NCBI GenBank assembly: GCA_047967505.1 | Contig: CM106538.1 | DNA from: Dipteris shenzhenensis | Taxonomy: Eukaryota; Polypodiophyta; Polypodiopsida; Gleicheniales | DNA length: 64,000 bases | Direction: 5' to 3' (one strand) | In this document: piece by piece, positions 44,385 through 56,302 of the stretch | Position numbering within the stretch: position 1 is the stretch's first letter | How the letters are laid out: each line of letters starts with the position of its first letter | The notes under the pieces: generated by a model | What the model was told of the DNA's origin: nothing | Databases searched by the model: none | What the model saw: only the letters and a program-made list of their open reading frames with translations | Translations under genes and position numbers: made by a program

Positions 44385-46911
44385 TCCCAAGAGAGATAGT
44401 TCTTCCCTTCGGAGATGAGGTTAACCATCATGTCTCTTTCTCTGCAGAACACCTCTAGGGCATCTAGATGTCTCTGTAGTCCCTCTGCTAAAGATGACAG
44501 GAGGACTATGTCATCCGTGTATAGTAGAATCTGTACCATCAAGTCAGCTAGTGGTGCTCCCTCACCTCCTAGGTGGTCTGTGAAAGATGTGATCTCATCA
44601 ATGTAGAGCCCGTAGAGAGTCAGTGAGAGAGGGCATCCCTTCTTTACCCTGATCGTGCTCTCAACCAAGTCTGATAGGCCTCCTGGGGCACGAACTCTCC
44701 CTTTGACGGACTCATATAGGCTCACCACTCCCCAAATCAGAACCTCTGGAATCTGTATATCCTGTAGTCTCATGATCATGTGGGATCGCGGGATAGTGTC
44801 GAAGGCCTTTCGAAAGTCTACAAAACAAGCGTAGACCTTCTGGCGTCTCGATCTCGCCTCCTCAATGATAGTCCTCAGGTGTGGAGTGTTGTCTCCAAAA
44901 ACTTGCTTATCCTAGAGCACGCTGCCCATGTGCCTCTGTATGGCTACTGCTGATCGCCCTCTCTAGTACCGATCCATAGATCTTGGCTAGCGTATGGCCA
45001 ATCATCAAAGTGCGATAGCCCAGTATCCATGGGATCACCCGCCTTGTGTATCAATACAATGGTTGTGGTACTCCAGGAGGGTGGGAAGCCGTGACATATG
45101 GCATGGTTGAACATCTGCACTAGGACTAGAGCCAAAACCTCCTGCCTTCCGTAGGTTATTGCAGGCTGCTAGCTTGCAAGTTGTTATCAAGTTCATGTTA
45201 GAAATTTCACGCATTAGAAGCAGGTGTTCGAGTAGTTTTTTGCAGAGTTGAGGAAATAGGTTGTGATTAAGTGGTGGTAAATTGATTTGCAAGAGTGATA
45301 GATGTACTGGGAGTGTACCCGGGACACTTTCAAAGGTTTTATGGGTGCTAGTTTTCTAGTATGAGTGGAAGAGAGCTTCCTATTTGATCTTGTGGGGGTT
45401 TCCCTAGGACTAGAGCCAAAACCTCCTATCCATGATCGAAATGCTCAGTTTGTAGCCCCTCATGGTCCTGTGCTCTCCAATTATGAAGCCAGTTGAGTGC
45501 AACCTGCACCTTCTATGTAGTGAACAAGTGGTGAGGGGTGGGCCTGGGCATAGTGGACATATTAGGTGGTGCGTGCATTGTAACATCATAAAGAAAGCAT
45601 CCATAAGTGTGCCAAACACCTGGGTCTGTGATGGGGATAGGCGGCTTCCCCTCCGATAGAAGCCCCCATCCAATGGTAAGATCCCCCCCTCGAAATGAAC
45701 TAATCACATTGTCTATTCTGTGGGTGAGGAAGGCCCGCTGCTTACGATGTGTCTGTCACTGTGAGATCCGCTGTGCCTCGGGTGATGTCAAGTGGGCAAG
45801 GGCTTGCTCACGTGTGAGGTGAGATCTCATCTCTCTGCACTCATCATCATACCAAGGGTTTTGTGGCATCTTCCCTGGTGAGGCACGTGCTGAGTCGTGG
45901 TGGGGAAAGATCTGATGGCTGCATCCATGACCACTGTGGCAAGGGTGTTTGAGGCGTGGGCAAGGTCTACATCATCTCTAAGTACTAGGGCTGGAATCCC
46001 CTACGCCAAGTTGCTCACATAGATGGGGTCCACGACACGATCAAAGTGAACCTGTACTCGAGTGGGCGTGGGGGGGACCCTCCCTGTGCGATGACTGGCA
46101 TAGTGGTAGAGATACAGAAGGCTAAGTACGAGTGATCGGCACCAAGTGGGGGGGGGGGGGCACAATAAAGTCGTATATTCGTGAGGTAAAGGCCAAGGGA
46201 CCCAATAGGTAGTCCACTGTGCTTGTCCCTCCGCCATGCGAGAAACAAGCGAGCCCACCAGATGATGGACATCTCTGTAGACCATTGTAAATGATTAGAT
46301 TGTGGACAAGCCCCTGGCTCAAGTAGATGTCGTCCATACCCTTTCACCTCTCGTGCATCTGCGGAGTGTCTCACTATCTCGAGCTTAGCTGCATCTAGCT
46401 CTAGTACTATGAAGGAATCCAATGCAAAGTCCAGTAGCCTGTCCCCTGTGCATGCATTGAAGTCACCAAGGAGGATGTCCCCCTACCTGGAGAACTCAAT
46501 GATATTATCCTGAATCGACTCATACGGTTTGTGCCCCTCTGTGGTGACCTCACGTGCATAGGATGAAGTATCTGGGAGAAAATAGCACACCGCTATGAGT
46601 ATCGGTCTTGCGTCTAGTAGTTGGACTCGTATCCACGTGTGTCGTGCATGCTCCTCTCTCCGTGCCATCGATATGTGAGGTCTCATGTGTGATCTAAAGA
46701 GGATAGTCACTCCCCTCGAGCCCCACACAACAGTGTCTCTCCTCGTCTCCTTCCTATGAGATGACTCCCATGTATATCCTGTCACAATGGGCAGTCCTCT
46801 CTCGAGGCTCTCATGTTTCTCAGTATAGAAGACCATGTCTCTGTCAGTGTGTGTCTCCGAGAAACCTCTCGGATCATACCAGAGTGTGCTATTGCAATTC
46901 CACACCGCCAT
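44385..46911 (-). mobile_element. LINE (non-LTR retrotransposon) copy 1, 3'-truncated
   Basis: The minus strand starts with MAVWNCNSTLWYDP at 46911 and continues as an endonuclease: RGVTILFRS, LIAVCYFLPDTSSYA, and GDILLGDFNACTGDR with the GDFN catalytic motif. The RT follows (below 45.15 kb): MFNHAICHGFPPSWSTTTIV, then IHKAGDP, and, at 44779-44360, VKKGCPLSLTLYGLYIDEI and ILLYTDDIVLLSS, the catalytic box with YTDD in place of YADD. The copy ends near 44385 in the thumb region, so the C-terminal zinc region is absent. A 260-bp insert splits it at 45144-45403. The element is the same family as the copies at 56-63 kb. Confidence 0.9.
45120..45427. mobile_element. 260-bp insertion in the LINE with 24-bp target duplication
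   Basis: A 24-bp sequence starting CTAGGACTAGAGCCAAAACC occurs at 45120-45143 and 45404-45427. Joining the outer flanks at one copy restores the LINE frame (the minus strand reads GRAQDHEGLQTEH, a short gap, then EVLALVLVQMFNHAIC), so 45144-45403 is a clean insertion. The insert has no recognised ORF or terminal repeat. A duplication this long is outside the range for DNA transposons and LTR elements but fits target-primed insertion by LINE machinery, so the insert may be a retroposed RNA fragment. Confidence 0.85.
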
Positions 46912-47823
46912 TCTCAGTCCACTTTGTGCCCCATTGGCCCGACACTGTCATAATTCACCCTCTTCTTTCTCTTCCATCAAAGGGGCACAAGCAGAAAAAA
47001 TGGAGGCACACGAAACCCATCAAAGCACCAAGGCTATGTACAAGGAGAGGGGAGGACTAATGAAGAGAGTATCTACATAGAGAGATGCCAAGATAGAGAG
47101 CTCCTTAAACATGAGAGAGTGATCTCCTTTTATAGGCCAAGGTCTCCTTAATAAAGTGTCCCTCCCACATACATAGTGTGGGGGAAGCAATGTAAGTAAG
47201 GAGGTCGCACACTCCCCCCATGGCTCCTTCCTAATTTTATAATATGCAAAAGGATCTAAGAGGACAAGTGGAGGGCTAGCACAAAGATGCTTCCACCTCA
47301 TCCATACTCGTGCACTAAAATATTTCTAGTTTCTAGAGATAGGGTTGGCACAAGATTCCTTGCCACCTCAACCTCTTTTACACATTTTATATTTCCATGC
47401 CATTGGCCTTGTGCCTAGCTCACTTAATGTCGCCATGGGTCCGCCTAGGTGGCAAGGTGGCTCATGAAGATTCTTTCACACATCATCCACCTCTCCCATA
47501 GCTTATTCTAGAAGCACCACACTTGCATAAACAAACACCAAATGCACACAATATTTTATAGCCTCCTTCTACCTTAGGCTAATCCTCATTATTTTTTTCA
47601 TGAAATAACACCAAGCACACTATAGCATATGGGATTTTAATTTCTATGACACTATAATGATAGGAACAATCGTCCACAAGGATGAGTTCTTTGACAATGA
47701 ACTATGGCTTTAGACTACTAGCTAATTCAACTACGGTTGGAATTCTCCAAAAAGTACTTAGTGCCATGGATCGTGTCCCCTTTCATTTGAAAAAGTCAAG
47801 TCAAGGTCATCCAAATACGAGAG
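46912..47823. other. LINE 5' leader and spacer, no gene
   Basis: Upstream of the LINE ORF on the minus strand. The part up to about 47330 may be its 5' UTR (contains TCCTTTTATAGG... and CCTTAATAAAGTGTCC). The rest is unassigned. Confidence 0.4.
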
Positions 47824-48345
47824 ATGCTAGCATTTTCTAAGTTGAACATTCGTCAAGCCATAAACATGGCTAAGACTTCCGTAGATGAGATAGAATTTTT
47901 AGAGAATTCAATGAAGAAAGGAGTCTTTCTCAAGATTCTTTCACACACTAAGTCCTTACCTACTGGACAAAGCGTTAAGCTATCACCCAAAGGTTGTGAG
48001 CCAGGGTTAATTTGAAAGAGAATAGGCAAGGTAGCCTAAAGATTATAATTACCACAAGGTTACCAGGTGCATTCAGCATTTCATATATATTTATTAAAAC
48101 GATTTTTACAACCAACTAATTCACTAATTGATGGAAGTGTATGTTACAGGAACTAGAGAAAAATGCAAGTCGCAAGCTAGCAAGAATCCTAGACCGAGGA
48201 GAAATGATAGTTCGGAACTACTGTGTTGATTGCTTAGCATGAACTTCCCTATTTGAGGCCACTTGGGAATCTGTTTACTAGATACAGAAAGTATTCCTAG
48301 ACTTTATCATTAAGGATGCTGATTTTCAAAGAGGGAAGACTTACA
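47824..48345 (+). pseudogene. Chromovirus integrase C-terminus with chromodomain
   Basis: Near 48015-48110 the plus strand reads RIGKVA (stop) RL (stop) LPQGYQVHSAFHIYLLKRF, the R-I-G-x-V-A-Y-x-L-x-L-P...I-H-P-V-F-H-V-S-L-L-K block of the Ty3 integrase C-terminal domain. About 60 bp later comes ASRKLARILDRGEMIVRNYC, then FEATWESVY, a chromodomain (first strand at ARILDRRE, aromatic cage residue W in ATWE). Chromodomains target chromovirus integration to heterochromatin. At least three stops and the missing catalytic core make it a remnant. Confidence 0.75.
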
Positions 48346-48610
48346 TTCTAGTTGAATGCTCGGATGGATAGGTTGACAAAAGCCTTGAGAGAGAACATAT
48401 AGTAATTTTGATGTAATCGGATGTGCATGGGTTGTACATAGTGCTTTGTTTTTACATATAGGATTGTGGCGTGATTTATGGTTGTTTATGGATTATGAGA
48501 TCAAATTAAATAGTCAAGGATTGATGAGATCTTGATGAGGGGCTCAAGGAGACTAGAGACTCCTACGGTCTCTTCATGCTTGGATAATATTTGGCTCCGG
48601 GGTGTGGAAT
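48346..48610 (+). repeat. Probable 3' LTR sequence of the chromovirus remnant
   Basis: Follows the chromodomain; the segment about 48530-48605 (AGGAGACTAGAGACTCC, then GGTCTCTTCATGCTTGG) recurs inverted at 25.08-25.16 kb. No second LTR is found, so this is an inference from position and repetition. Confidence 0.5.
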
Positions 48611-49918
48611 TTCCTAGTGGAAATCCACATGTGGCAATTAAAGTAACTTTTGGAGGTGGGAGTCTCTAGGGTCAAGGGGCTCATCATACAAACTAGTAAT
48701 GTGTGAATCGTAATTTTCTTTTGGTACACAAGCTGTGTATGAAGAAGATACCAGTGCATACGGTGGGAGGTGATCAATCCTTGCATGCCTCTGAATTCGT
48801 AACTGGGAAGTGCAACCAGCAGGTCTGACTGGGGATTCAGATTGGAGTTGGTGCAAACCAATTGTGAGCAATGCTGAATCCTTATGTATGAACAAGCTCT
48901 ATGTTGTAGGCTGCAACCTAGGCGTGTAATGCTTGAATTATCAAATGTGGCCAGCATGTATGCTGTAGACAATCAGATCAAAACAAGACAATAAACTAAT
49001 ATGTCCAATTCATTTAACATAGTACAAAGGTGCTCAGCTCTTTGTAGTACATCACATTACTTGTACAACAAAGTCCTATCATGATAGTTCACTCCACTTA
49101 AAACAGCAGCAGAAGCAACCCCAATGCGAGAGAAAAAGGGAATAGAAAGGGGGACACTTCAGACATGATCCCACGTCACATAAATGGTGCTCTATGATTG
49201 GATGCCTGACTTAGCAGGTTCTCTTCCCATCATATCACACAAATGAAAACATAATCCTAAGACCGGAGCTTCAGCACCAACAGCCATTAAACATGGTGAA
49301 CAAATATGTGAGTTCTTTTTTTAAAACACCTAATACAAAAAGAGAGGACACCTCTCCCAAAAGGGCTGGGGAACAAGGGCACATGCCTGACATCCTTTTC
49401 CAGTTCACTTCAAAGCTAGCCCTGATGCCCGAATACCACACGCATGACCATTGAGCAAAGCATGGCTAACACATAAAAGAGACAAAAAACACATACGGTT
49501 CCAAACACAACGTCTGAATGTTCATTAAAGACCATCAACTTTTTGCCCTTCAGCACATTTTAGTCTACACTCATTTAAAATCATATATGGTGCTGAAAAT
49601 TATACATACGAAACTTCGACATCTTATATTCATTGCACAGTATCTGGAAAATGGGCAAATCAGAAAAAAACATATTACCCACAGCAATATCAAAAGTACA
49701 ATCAAATTGTTCAGGTGTATGTAAGGTGAGTACTACAAAATATGAAACGTACTTTGGAGAACAATCATATTGAAGGTTCCCTTTCACAAGAATCTAGTGT
49801 AAAAACATGCACTGACTGTAACAAGAATGTCATACCCCACTGGTGTAGCAGTAGTATCTTCTGAAGCACACAACAGCTCTAAATAAGGCATATCTTGGAA
49901 AGTGGTTTTCTTTGCTTT
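48611..49918. other. No recognisable gene; partly 3' flank of the YIP gene
   Basis: A 132-codon minus frame (48972-48574) has no family features. The part nearest 50 kb may belong to the 3' UTR or downstream flank of the YIP1-family gene. Confidence 0.45.
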
Positions 49919-49924
49919 TTTATT
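49919..49924 (-). promoter_or_regulatory. Possible polyadenylation signal of the YIP1-family gene
   Basis: Minus strand AATAAA, about 125 bp beyond the stop codon of the YIP1-family gene. A single hexamer is weak evidence in plants. Confidence 0.4.
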
Positions 49925-50046
49925 GAGATTAAAAAAAAATTACAAGCAAGCTTTGAGAGGATTTCATGCATGAAAACCTTAAATGAGCTCCTCATGAAGA
50001 TCTATGTGTCATCTTATCCTAACTATTTGTGACCTACAAGATCAAC

Positions 50047-53000
50047 TTAATGGAAAAACATAATCTTCAGAAATAGTGCCAAACAGCATTGCAATACAAA
50101 GGACCCACCTACAACATAAACTGACCACTCGCTTACACCTATGTGAGATTTCAGGTTGAAGGCCACAAAAGATGCTGACAATAATCCCGCCATGGCTATA
50201 ATTACCCATCTGAATTCCTCCACAGGAATAATTGAGAGAACCTGCACATTGGCAATGAATAATGAAAAAGAGGAGAACGCAAAAAGAGTTAAGCTTCAAG
50301 CAGGGAAAAAATTAGTCCCCTCTCAAAGCATCAATACATAAAAATCAAACCCCAACCTCCCCCCCTTCCCACACCGAGGGGGAAAAGCGCAGAGCAGAAT
50401 TCGTACCGAGGCCGGGATGAAAACAAAAAGGGAATAGCCATACAAGCACCAAAGCTGAACGATGCCCAATGATACATCAAGGTATTTCAGCAGGAAATAG
50501 ATAGCCACTGGCAGTAAAGATGTGTAGCCATAGAATAGCCCTGTTGCCCAGTTGACCTTGTTTATGTCAAGTCGCCACGATTTATCAGCCAATGGATAAG
50601 TTGCATAATTTCCAAGAGCCGCTGCCACAAAAATCAGGGTAGTACAAATCCAGAAAGGTCCATACCTGCATTAACAGAATCTCCAGTCATGTCATCCAAT
50701 TCAAAGACAGGATGAGTGGAGAGAACTGTAAACCATTGCAAGACCTCAATATTGCACCTTCAAGCATGTAGTCCACCTTATTAGCTGCAATGATAAACAA
50801 AGGTAAGGCAATTTATCAGACCAAAATGCATTCCTAGACAGTCTGGAAAAGACATGACCATGCTCATTCACACATGCCTGCATTGGCATCAATGGACATC
50901 AATAACCTGGAAATTGTCATCTCCGTTGATTTCAATACAAGATTCTACCTCTCAAGAAATAATCCCTTCGTAAAATTTAAGATGAGACATCGTTGTATAG
51001 TACAAGGGCAGAGTTAGACCCATGCTCTTGAATTCCAAAAAAGGTTATGGCCCTTCTTTGCCCCTTATTAAGATCCATGTGAGAACACAATATTTCCTTG
51101 CAAAATTTTGGAAACGTGAGCGATCTTGTTTCTATTCACTAAAGTTCTAACATGACCACTCTGTCATGAGGAGATAGAGTGAGACCCTCTGACATGCAAG
51201 TAAAAAGGATCCCTTTTTTCTCAGCATACTCTGCACCTCCATCTTTATGCTCTGCTATTTTCCTTCTACTGTGCAGAAGTAAAGCAAAAATGTATTTATC
51301 CCATCATTTCTATTTTATGTTTCTGGGCGTGGGTTTTTTTTTTTTTTTTGGGGGGGGGGGGAGGGGGGGGGGGCGGAGTGTACCCGAAAGAAAAAGGTCT
51401 GATTGTAGGTTACCAGTCTTTGGTTTACATTACTCAACTTCATGTTCAGGCTCAGCTGGTCAACCAGTAGTTTCAACTTCATGTTTAGACTCAACTAATC
51501 CATCAAGTACTCAAATTCGTTCTTCCCTTTGTAACTGATCTTTAGACTAGAAATCATCTAATTCTACTGTTGAAAAGCAAGAATACTCACATATCAGGAT
51601 TGCGACTGGTCCTCTCCAGAAATCCTCCTCGATTGGGCAAAAATGACTGAAAAATCCTCTGCCACACTTCTGTTGTGTCCACATTGAAGTAAGGTCTATA
51701 AGTAGTTATCCTGAAGATTCCTCGACCTTCATATCCTGAAGATTCGTTTTCCTTACTGCCAAATGGGTCTGGATGTGGGAAGAAACAAACAATCACACTT
51801 GTAAGTAGAATGAAGGATCAATCTATAAGTTCATGTAACCACAGGGCTGAGCCTTTTCATCTTGTTCTTCTCTCATAACCCTTTTTCCTAATTCTATAAA
51901 CTGTTCCCTAGAGACCTGAGAACGGTCTTAGTCATCTGATACAAATTGGAGCACATTTCAATCATTGACAGGAGAAGAAGAGTCAAAACATTTTAAAAGT
52001 AGACGTAACTTTCTGAGGTCGCACCATGAGAAGCATCTTGGAGATGTGGTTTGGATTCTGCTTGGTCTATACACTCTCAAGCACAGTTCTTGGGAATCAT
52101 GATTCTTCCTCTCGCAGGAAGATAGGGCATGCATGGCAGTCCCATTCCTACACTAGTTTCTAGTTTCTAGTTTTAAGTTTACCTCTATTTGATATAAAGC
52201 AGGACACATTTTGTTTTCTCCACAATCCTCTCCCATTTAAAATTTTTTGGCAATGAAAGAAATCAATTCTCCTGAGAGCACCAGCAATAAGAGCTTGTGT
52301 AAACAACTTATCTTTAGAGTTGTTATAAATAGGGCCAAACGTCCGTTTGCCGCTTGTTCAAACAACTGAGAGCACCAGCAATAAGAGCTTGTTTGTGAAA
52401 CTGATCTTAAAAGTTGTTATAAATGGGTCCAAACTCCATTTGCCATCTAATGAAGCTCCTTCAAAAGCATCTCCATGTACTTTCAGGGTTACTTTAAAAA
52501 GATGTCAAATCTCATCCCTAACTAAAGTTCTTTTTACTTAATAGAGGAATCTTTCTTCCTTACAGCACGTCTAGCACAAAAGATGAGCACTTCATAAGAC
52601 AGACAGTCTCATTATAAATCAAATACCATCCAGCTCAGTTGCATCAAGCTCCTAATTCAGCCTCAACTATTCAATCTTAATACAAGCGTCAGATCTTCCA
52701 TAATATTCCACCTATATCCCAATCTGCAACTATGGTCTGATGAAAGCTCTCAATAAAGCTTATATTTCTAGGAGAGTCTACCAATAAATGAAGACCGAAA
52801 CATTTTTAAGTAGGAAGGATGAAAGTCTGGAGGAATGTCTGAACATTTTACTACACACACAAGAAAACAAATCCAACAACTGTTGAGAATCTCTTACCAT
52901 GGTGAACTAGGAGGACAAGAAGAGCTTCATAATAGTGCCTTGAGCTTATTACATACGTAGCTAAGGAAGGCCTTTTGTTGTAAGTTTTTTAAACATTAAA

Positions 53001-54340
53001 TTGAATAGGTGGCACAAAGGCTTCATAAAGTCGTCAATTAAAAATGGGTTGTTGATAGTTCTGTCCCTAAAAGATATAACCGGGGTCTAAACCTGGAGTA
53101 AGCATCAACCAACAGCTAATGGAGGAAAAGGTGACGGAGATATCCAGATGCATATGACATTCGCGTCTTAATTGAGACAATTAGGACTGTCATGGCTATT
53201 CCAATAACACCTAGGGTAGTTTCCTACCCTTTAACGCGCTTCAGTATTGCTTCCTCTTGTTCATGATCTCTTTCTAGAATATCGTGTCTTGAGCAATACT
53301 CCAAGCTTCACATTAAAAACACACTTTGTGAATTCTAGGATATAGCCATTTCTAAGTATCATTGGAAGACCTTTCCAAGGCATCTTAAATGGTTTTTCAC
53401 AATTGTTAAAACACAACATTTTGTTTATTAACATAGCCATAAAATCAATCAAATAATTGGAGAAGGCCTCCATCAAAAACCCTGGAATGTAGAGGGTGCA
53501 TCATCACTAGGAAAGGCATCAATATAATATGCATTTCGCCAAAGAGAAGTGTCATGAATTCGTGTGTCTTATAACAGGTTGGCATTGTAAATAGGTTTCC
53601 GATTGGGTTTTCAGTCGGAATTCAATGACGACGTATGTTTGTGTAGGCCCCCCCTTAATGAGGAGAGCTAGGGTAAGCCGTATGATAGGACATTTATCGA
53701 GACCACGCAATGGCCAATTTTGTATGAAAGGCATGCAAGGGATAGATGTTGTTACCATCATACTGGTTTAAATGGCTCTGAAAACACACAGTTAGCACCT
53801 TAAGCCAGTTTTACTATGAGTCACTTTCAGGAAGTTGGCTCTTTTTCTGGTCAGCTGAATGAAAGGGATAAGTAGCCTACGAGGTTGGCCAAACAGACAG
53901 CCCTTGGGCTATCTACTCCTCCACCCCTCTTTTTTATCAATAAGCTGAAGGTTCTCTCTTCTTTAGGGGATGGTTTGAAGACAAGATGGTTGTGATCGCT
54001 GCTGGTTTTTTCAGCATATGTGGAAGGAGGTTGTAACATGCATGAGAACTGATCTCGCTTGCCCATGCTATCTACAAAATGCAGAACCATGAGTGCTAAC
54101 TCGAAAGAGAGATATAAACCCATTGAACATGCATAAGATCCATTACCACATATGCATAACTGATACACATCGAAAGACTTGGGTTAAACTCACTATCTAC
54201 TTGGCTGGCATGGCTGCTGAAACTGTAGGGAAGGCTGAGTTGTTTATGCCTCAGGGGCTGAACTATGGATGAAGGGCTAGGAGTTGTTGAAACTATTGAT
54301 GAAGGTTCTATTTTTTGACCCGTTTTGTCATCTGCTTCTT
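50047..54340 (-). CDS. YIP1-domain membrane protein (YIPF1/2 type), spliced
   Basis: Three exons are firm: 51768-51591 (178 bp), 50665-50407 (259 bp) and 50241-50047 (195 bp, ending TAA). Each intron has GT/AG ends and the phases agree: AT|G forms the methionine of NPDMYGPFW, and the second junction is phase 0. They encode TYRPYFNVDTTEVWQRI, YGPFWICTTLIFVAAALG, YGYTSLLPVAIYFLLKYL, WCLYGYSLFVFIPAS, VEEFRWVIIAMAGLLSASF and VLQCCLALFLKIMF. The (D/N)-Y-F-x-V-D-T, D-x-Y-G-P-F-W and Y-G-Y-S motifs and five membrane segments identify YIPF1/2, Golgi proteins binding YIF1 partners and acting in vesicle traffic. A candidate upstream exon (54340-54194) splices in phase, giving VD-N-PFGSKENESS, but its acceptor is ambiguous and the start codon is not found. 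Intron 1 (2.4 kb) carries repeats; no stop or frameshift is seen. Confidence 0.9.
51334..51373. repeat. T16 then G-run homopolymer in a YIP gene intron
   Basis: Sixteen T followed by about 23 G with a single A interruption. G-runs of this length can form quadruplexes and are error-prone in sequencing, so the exact length is doubtful. It lies within the intron between the 51.6-kb and 50.7-kb exons. Confidence 0.9.
52273..52450. repeat. 94-bp tandem duplication in an intron
   Basis: TGAGAGCACCAGCAATAAGA begins at 52273 and again at 52367. The second copy is diverged (AAGTTGTTATAAATGGGTCC against AGAGTTGTTATAAATAGGGCC). The unit (ATAAATRGG) is reminiscent of a MITE/promoter-like scrap. Confidence 0.85.
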
Positions 54341-54771
54341 CTGCAAAGCCAACTGATGCTGCTCCTGTGCAAATCTGAATGCTTTTGCTCAAAATCCCTA
54401 TGATTCTCCTTTGATCTACATTGTTCTGCTTTTATAGCAGCACTTGTAGCTGCCTTCCCATGCCTTGACTTGGCTGAAGTATAGGCAGATATCCATGCCC
54501 TGGAGCATGCCCCCTTCGCTGAAGTTGAAACAAAGTTTAGGTCCACAGAAACCTGCTACAGGAGAGTGCTTCTCATCTCAAGGATGGAGATCTGAATCAT
54601 TGATGTGACCACCTGTAGAGGCTACTAATGGATTGGGCCACCATATCTTGTCCCGTGTCAACTTTGTTGTATCAAAGACTGCACTGCTGAGAAGAAAAAA
54701 TAGATCCTGGGTTTAAAAAAGCCAGCTACTAACTTCTAGTGAGAAACTGTGGGAATCATCAGCCTCCTCAA

Positions 54772-55380
54772 TCACTGACTACAATAGTTTGCTAATTCAC
54801 CAATGAGTTTATGGTCTACAAGCCATGGCGTACCTAGGATAACATCTGTTGGTCCCAAACTCATGACAATGAACAATCGTTGCTGCTTTGTCGTCCCACT
54901 AAAATGGAGCTCCATATCAGGGGCTACTATATGAGTACTAACTGGGAGCTGAGTGGTACAAAATGTCTTGTGCAACTGGAAAACTGTCTCAGTGTGGTGG
55001 GAGGTTGACCTCGGCGACCAGAGAGTCATTGATCAACCCCTCCAAACTGCCACCAGCAAAGAAAACCATGACTTGGATCCTCTGATCTGGGCATAACACA
55101 TGAGGACACCTGTAGCTAGAGCATATGGAGGTGCTGACAGTGTGGAAGGTGGTATTAGAACAGGAACAGAGACAAACTACCTTGACTATCCTCTCTTCTA
55201 CTGAGTTTCTGCCACTATCATGACAATGGCGACCACACCTGGAGCTACAGAAGGTCCTGCTAGAAATAATGCTGTGATGACTGCACTATGTCGCAGATGT
55301 AGATGAGAACAATGTGGTGTGTCATAGTAGAGACATTCCTTATCATGCCTCTTCTTTCCTCAACAACCACACTTACTAGA
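54772..55380 (-). pseudogene. Retroelement protease with degenerate zinc knuckle
   Basis: An 85-codon minus frame (55029-54772) reads HTETVFQLHKTFCTTQLPVS, then MELHFSGTTKQQRLFIVMSL, then GPTDVILGTPWLVDH. The D-V-I-L-G-x-x-W-L block is the conserved C-terminal end of Ty3-type retropepsins; the catalytic D-x-G loop should lie in the upstream part, where only disrupted sequence remains. Near 55370-55330 a C-x-C...G-K-K-R-H-D-K-E-C stretch, with one cysteine codon changed to a stop, resembles a CCHC knuckle of gag. It lies upstream of the YIP gene's candidate 5' exon on the same strand, but I infer no connection. Confidence 0.6.
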
Positions 55381-56302
55381 TTCTAGGGTGGTGCTATCTG
55401 TCATGCTGCTAAGCCTACTGTAGAACCTAGGGATAACAGTCTTGAGAATATATCAAGTGGTAACACCAAGGAAAGAAAGTTCAAAGGAGCCATGATGCAA
55501 AACAGGCTGCTCCAGAAGAAGATGCATACGGGAAATAGGGGAGAGGATGGTATTGTCACCCTACCTTGCTCATAATCACCTCCTCCCGAAACATCACCTC
55601 TTTTCATTTTACTCCATGATATGTTTTTGCTTAATACATAAATAAGTACCTAAAGATTAAGAAACTCTTGCATACTCCTATATCCACATGAAACATGAAA
55701 TGAGATCAATTAGTCATTTACGATGTACATATTAATATGCCAATCAATTTACATGAGACGATACAATAACAAACACTACATAAAGTATTCTCCAAATCAT
55801 AAGAACCAGCTGCTAGAGAGTGGAATTTGGTATGTGTTCCTTGTTCAATATGCAACAGGCTCCTGGCTGCGGAGAACCACCATCTAAGAAAACCCTAGCA
55901 CTGACATAATCCCCCCCCCTTAGAAAATGAGCACCTTGCAAATGATAGGGGACGAGCATTTTCTGAACGATCTTCCGAGCGTCAAGCGAAGGATAAAAAA
56001 AGCTTCCAACTATGCAAAAATATGGCAAAAATGGATCAAAAGAAAACATAGTTTCACTCAGAAATATGCAAAGTATTATAGCAATGCCTATTTTATACAC
56101 AAATCTTTATGTGAATCTTTAGGAATGGTGAGAACATAATGGGATGGCTTTTGAAGAAACCCACATGTAGAGTAGACTTCTCTATGAAAATCCCCTTGTG
56201 ATCCTTCTTACAACTTTTACTTAATAGGAGGTGACATTGAAAAACCTCTCTCAACCTATCTGCATGAAAGGGTTTCTTTAAAGAAAACTCATTGAAGCAA
56301 GC
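55381..56302. other. No recognisable gene
   Basis: Spacer. A 70-codon plus frame at 55927-56139 (KRRIKKASNYAKIWQKWIKR) is basic and A-rich with no motif; a run of CCCCCCCC at 55911-55919 is notable only as low complexity. It may hold the promoter side of the YIP gene, but no element is clear. Confidence 0.4.
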
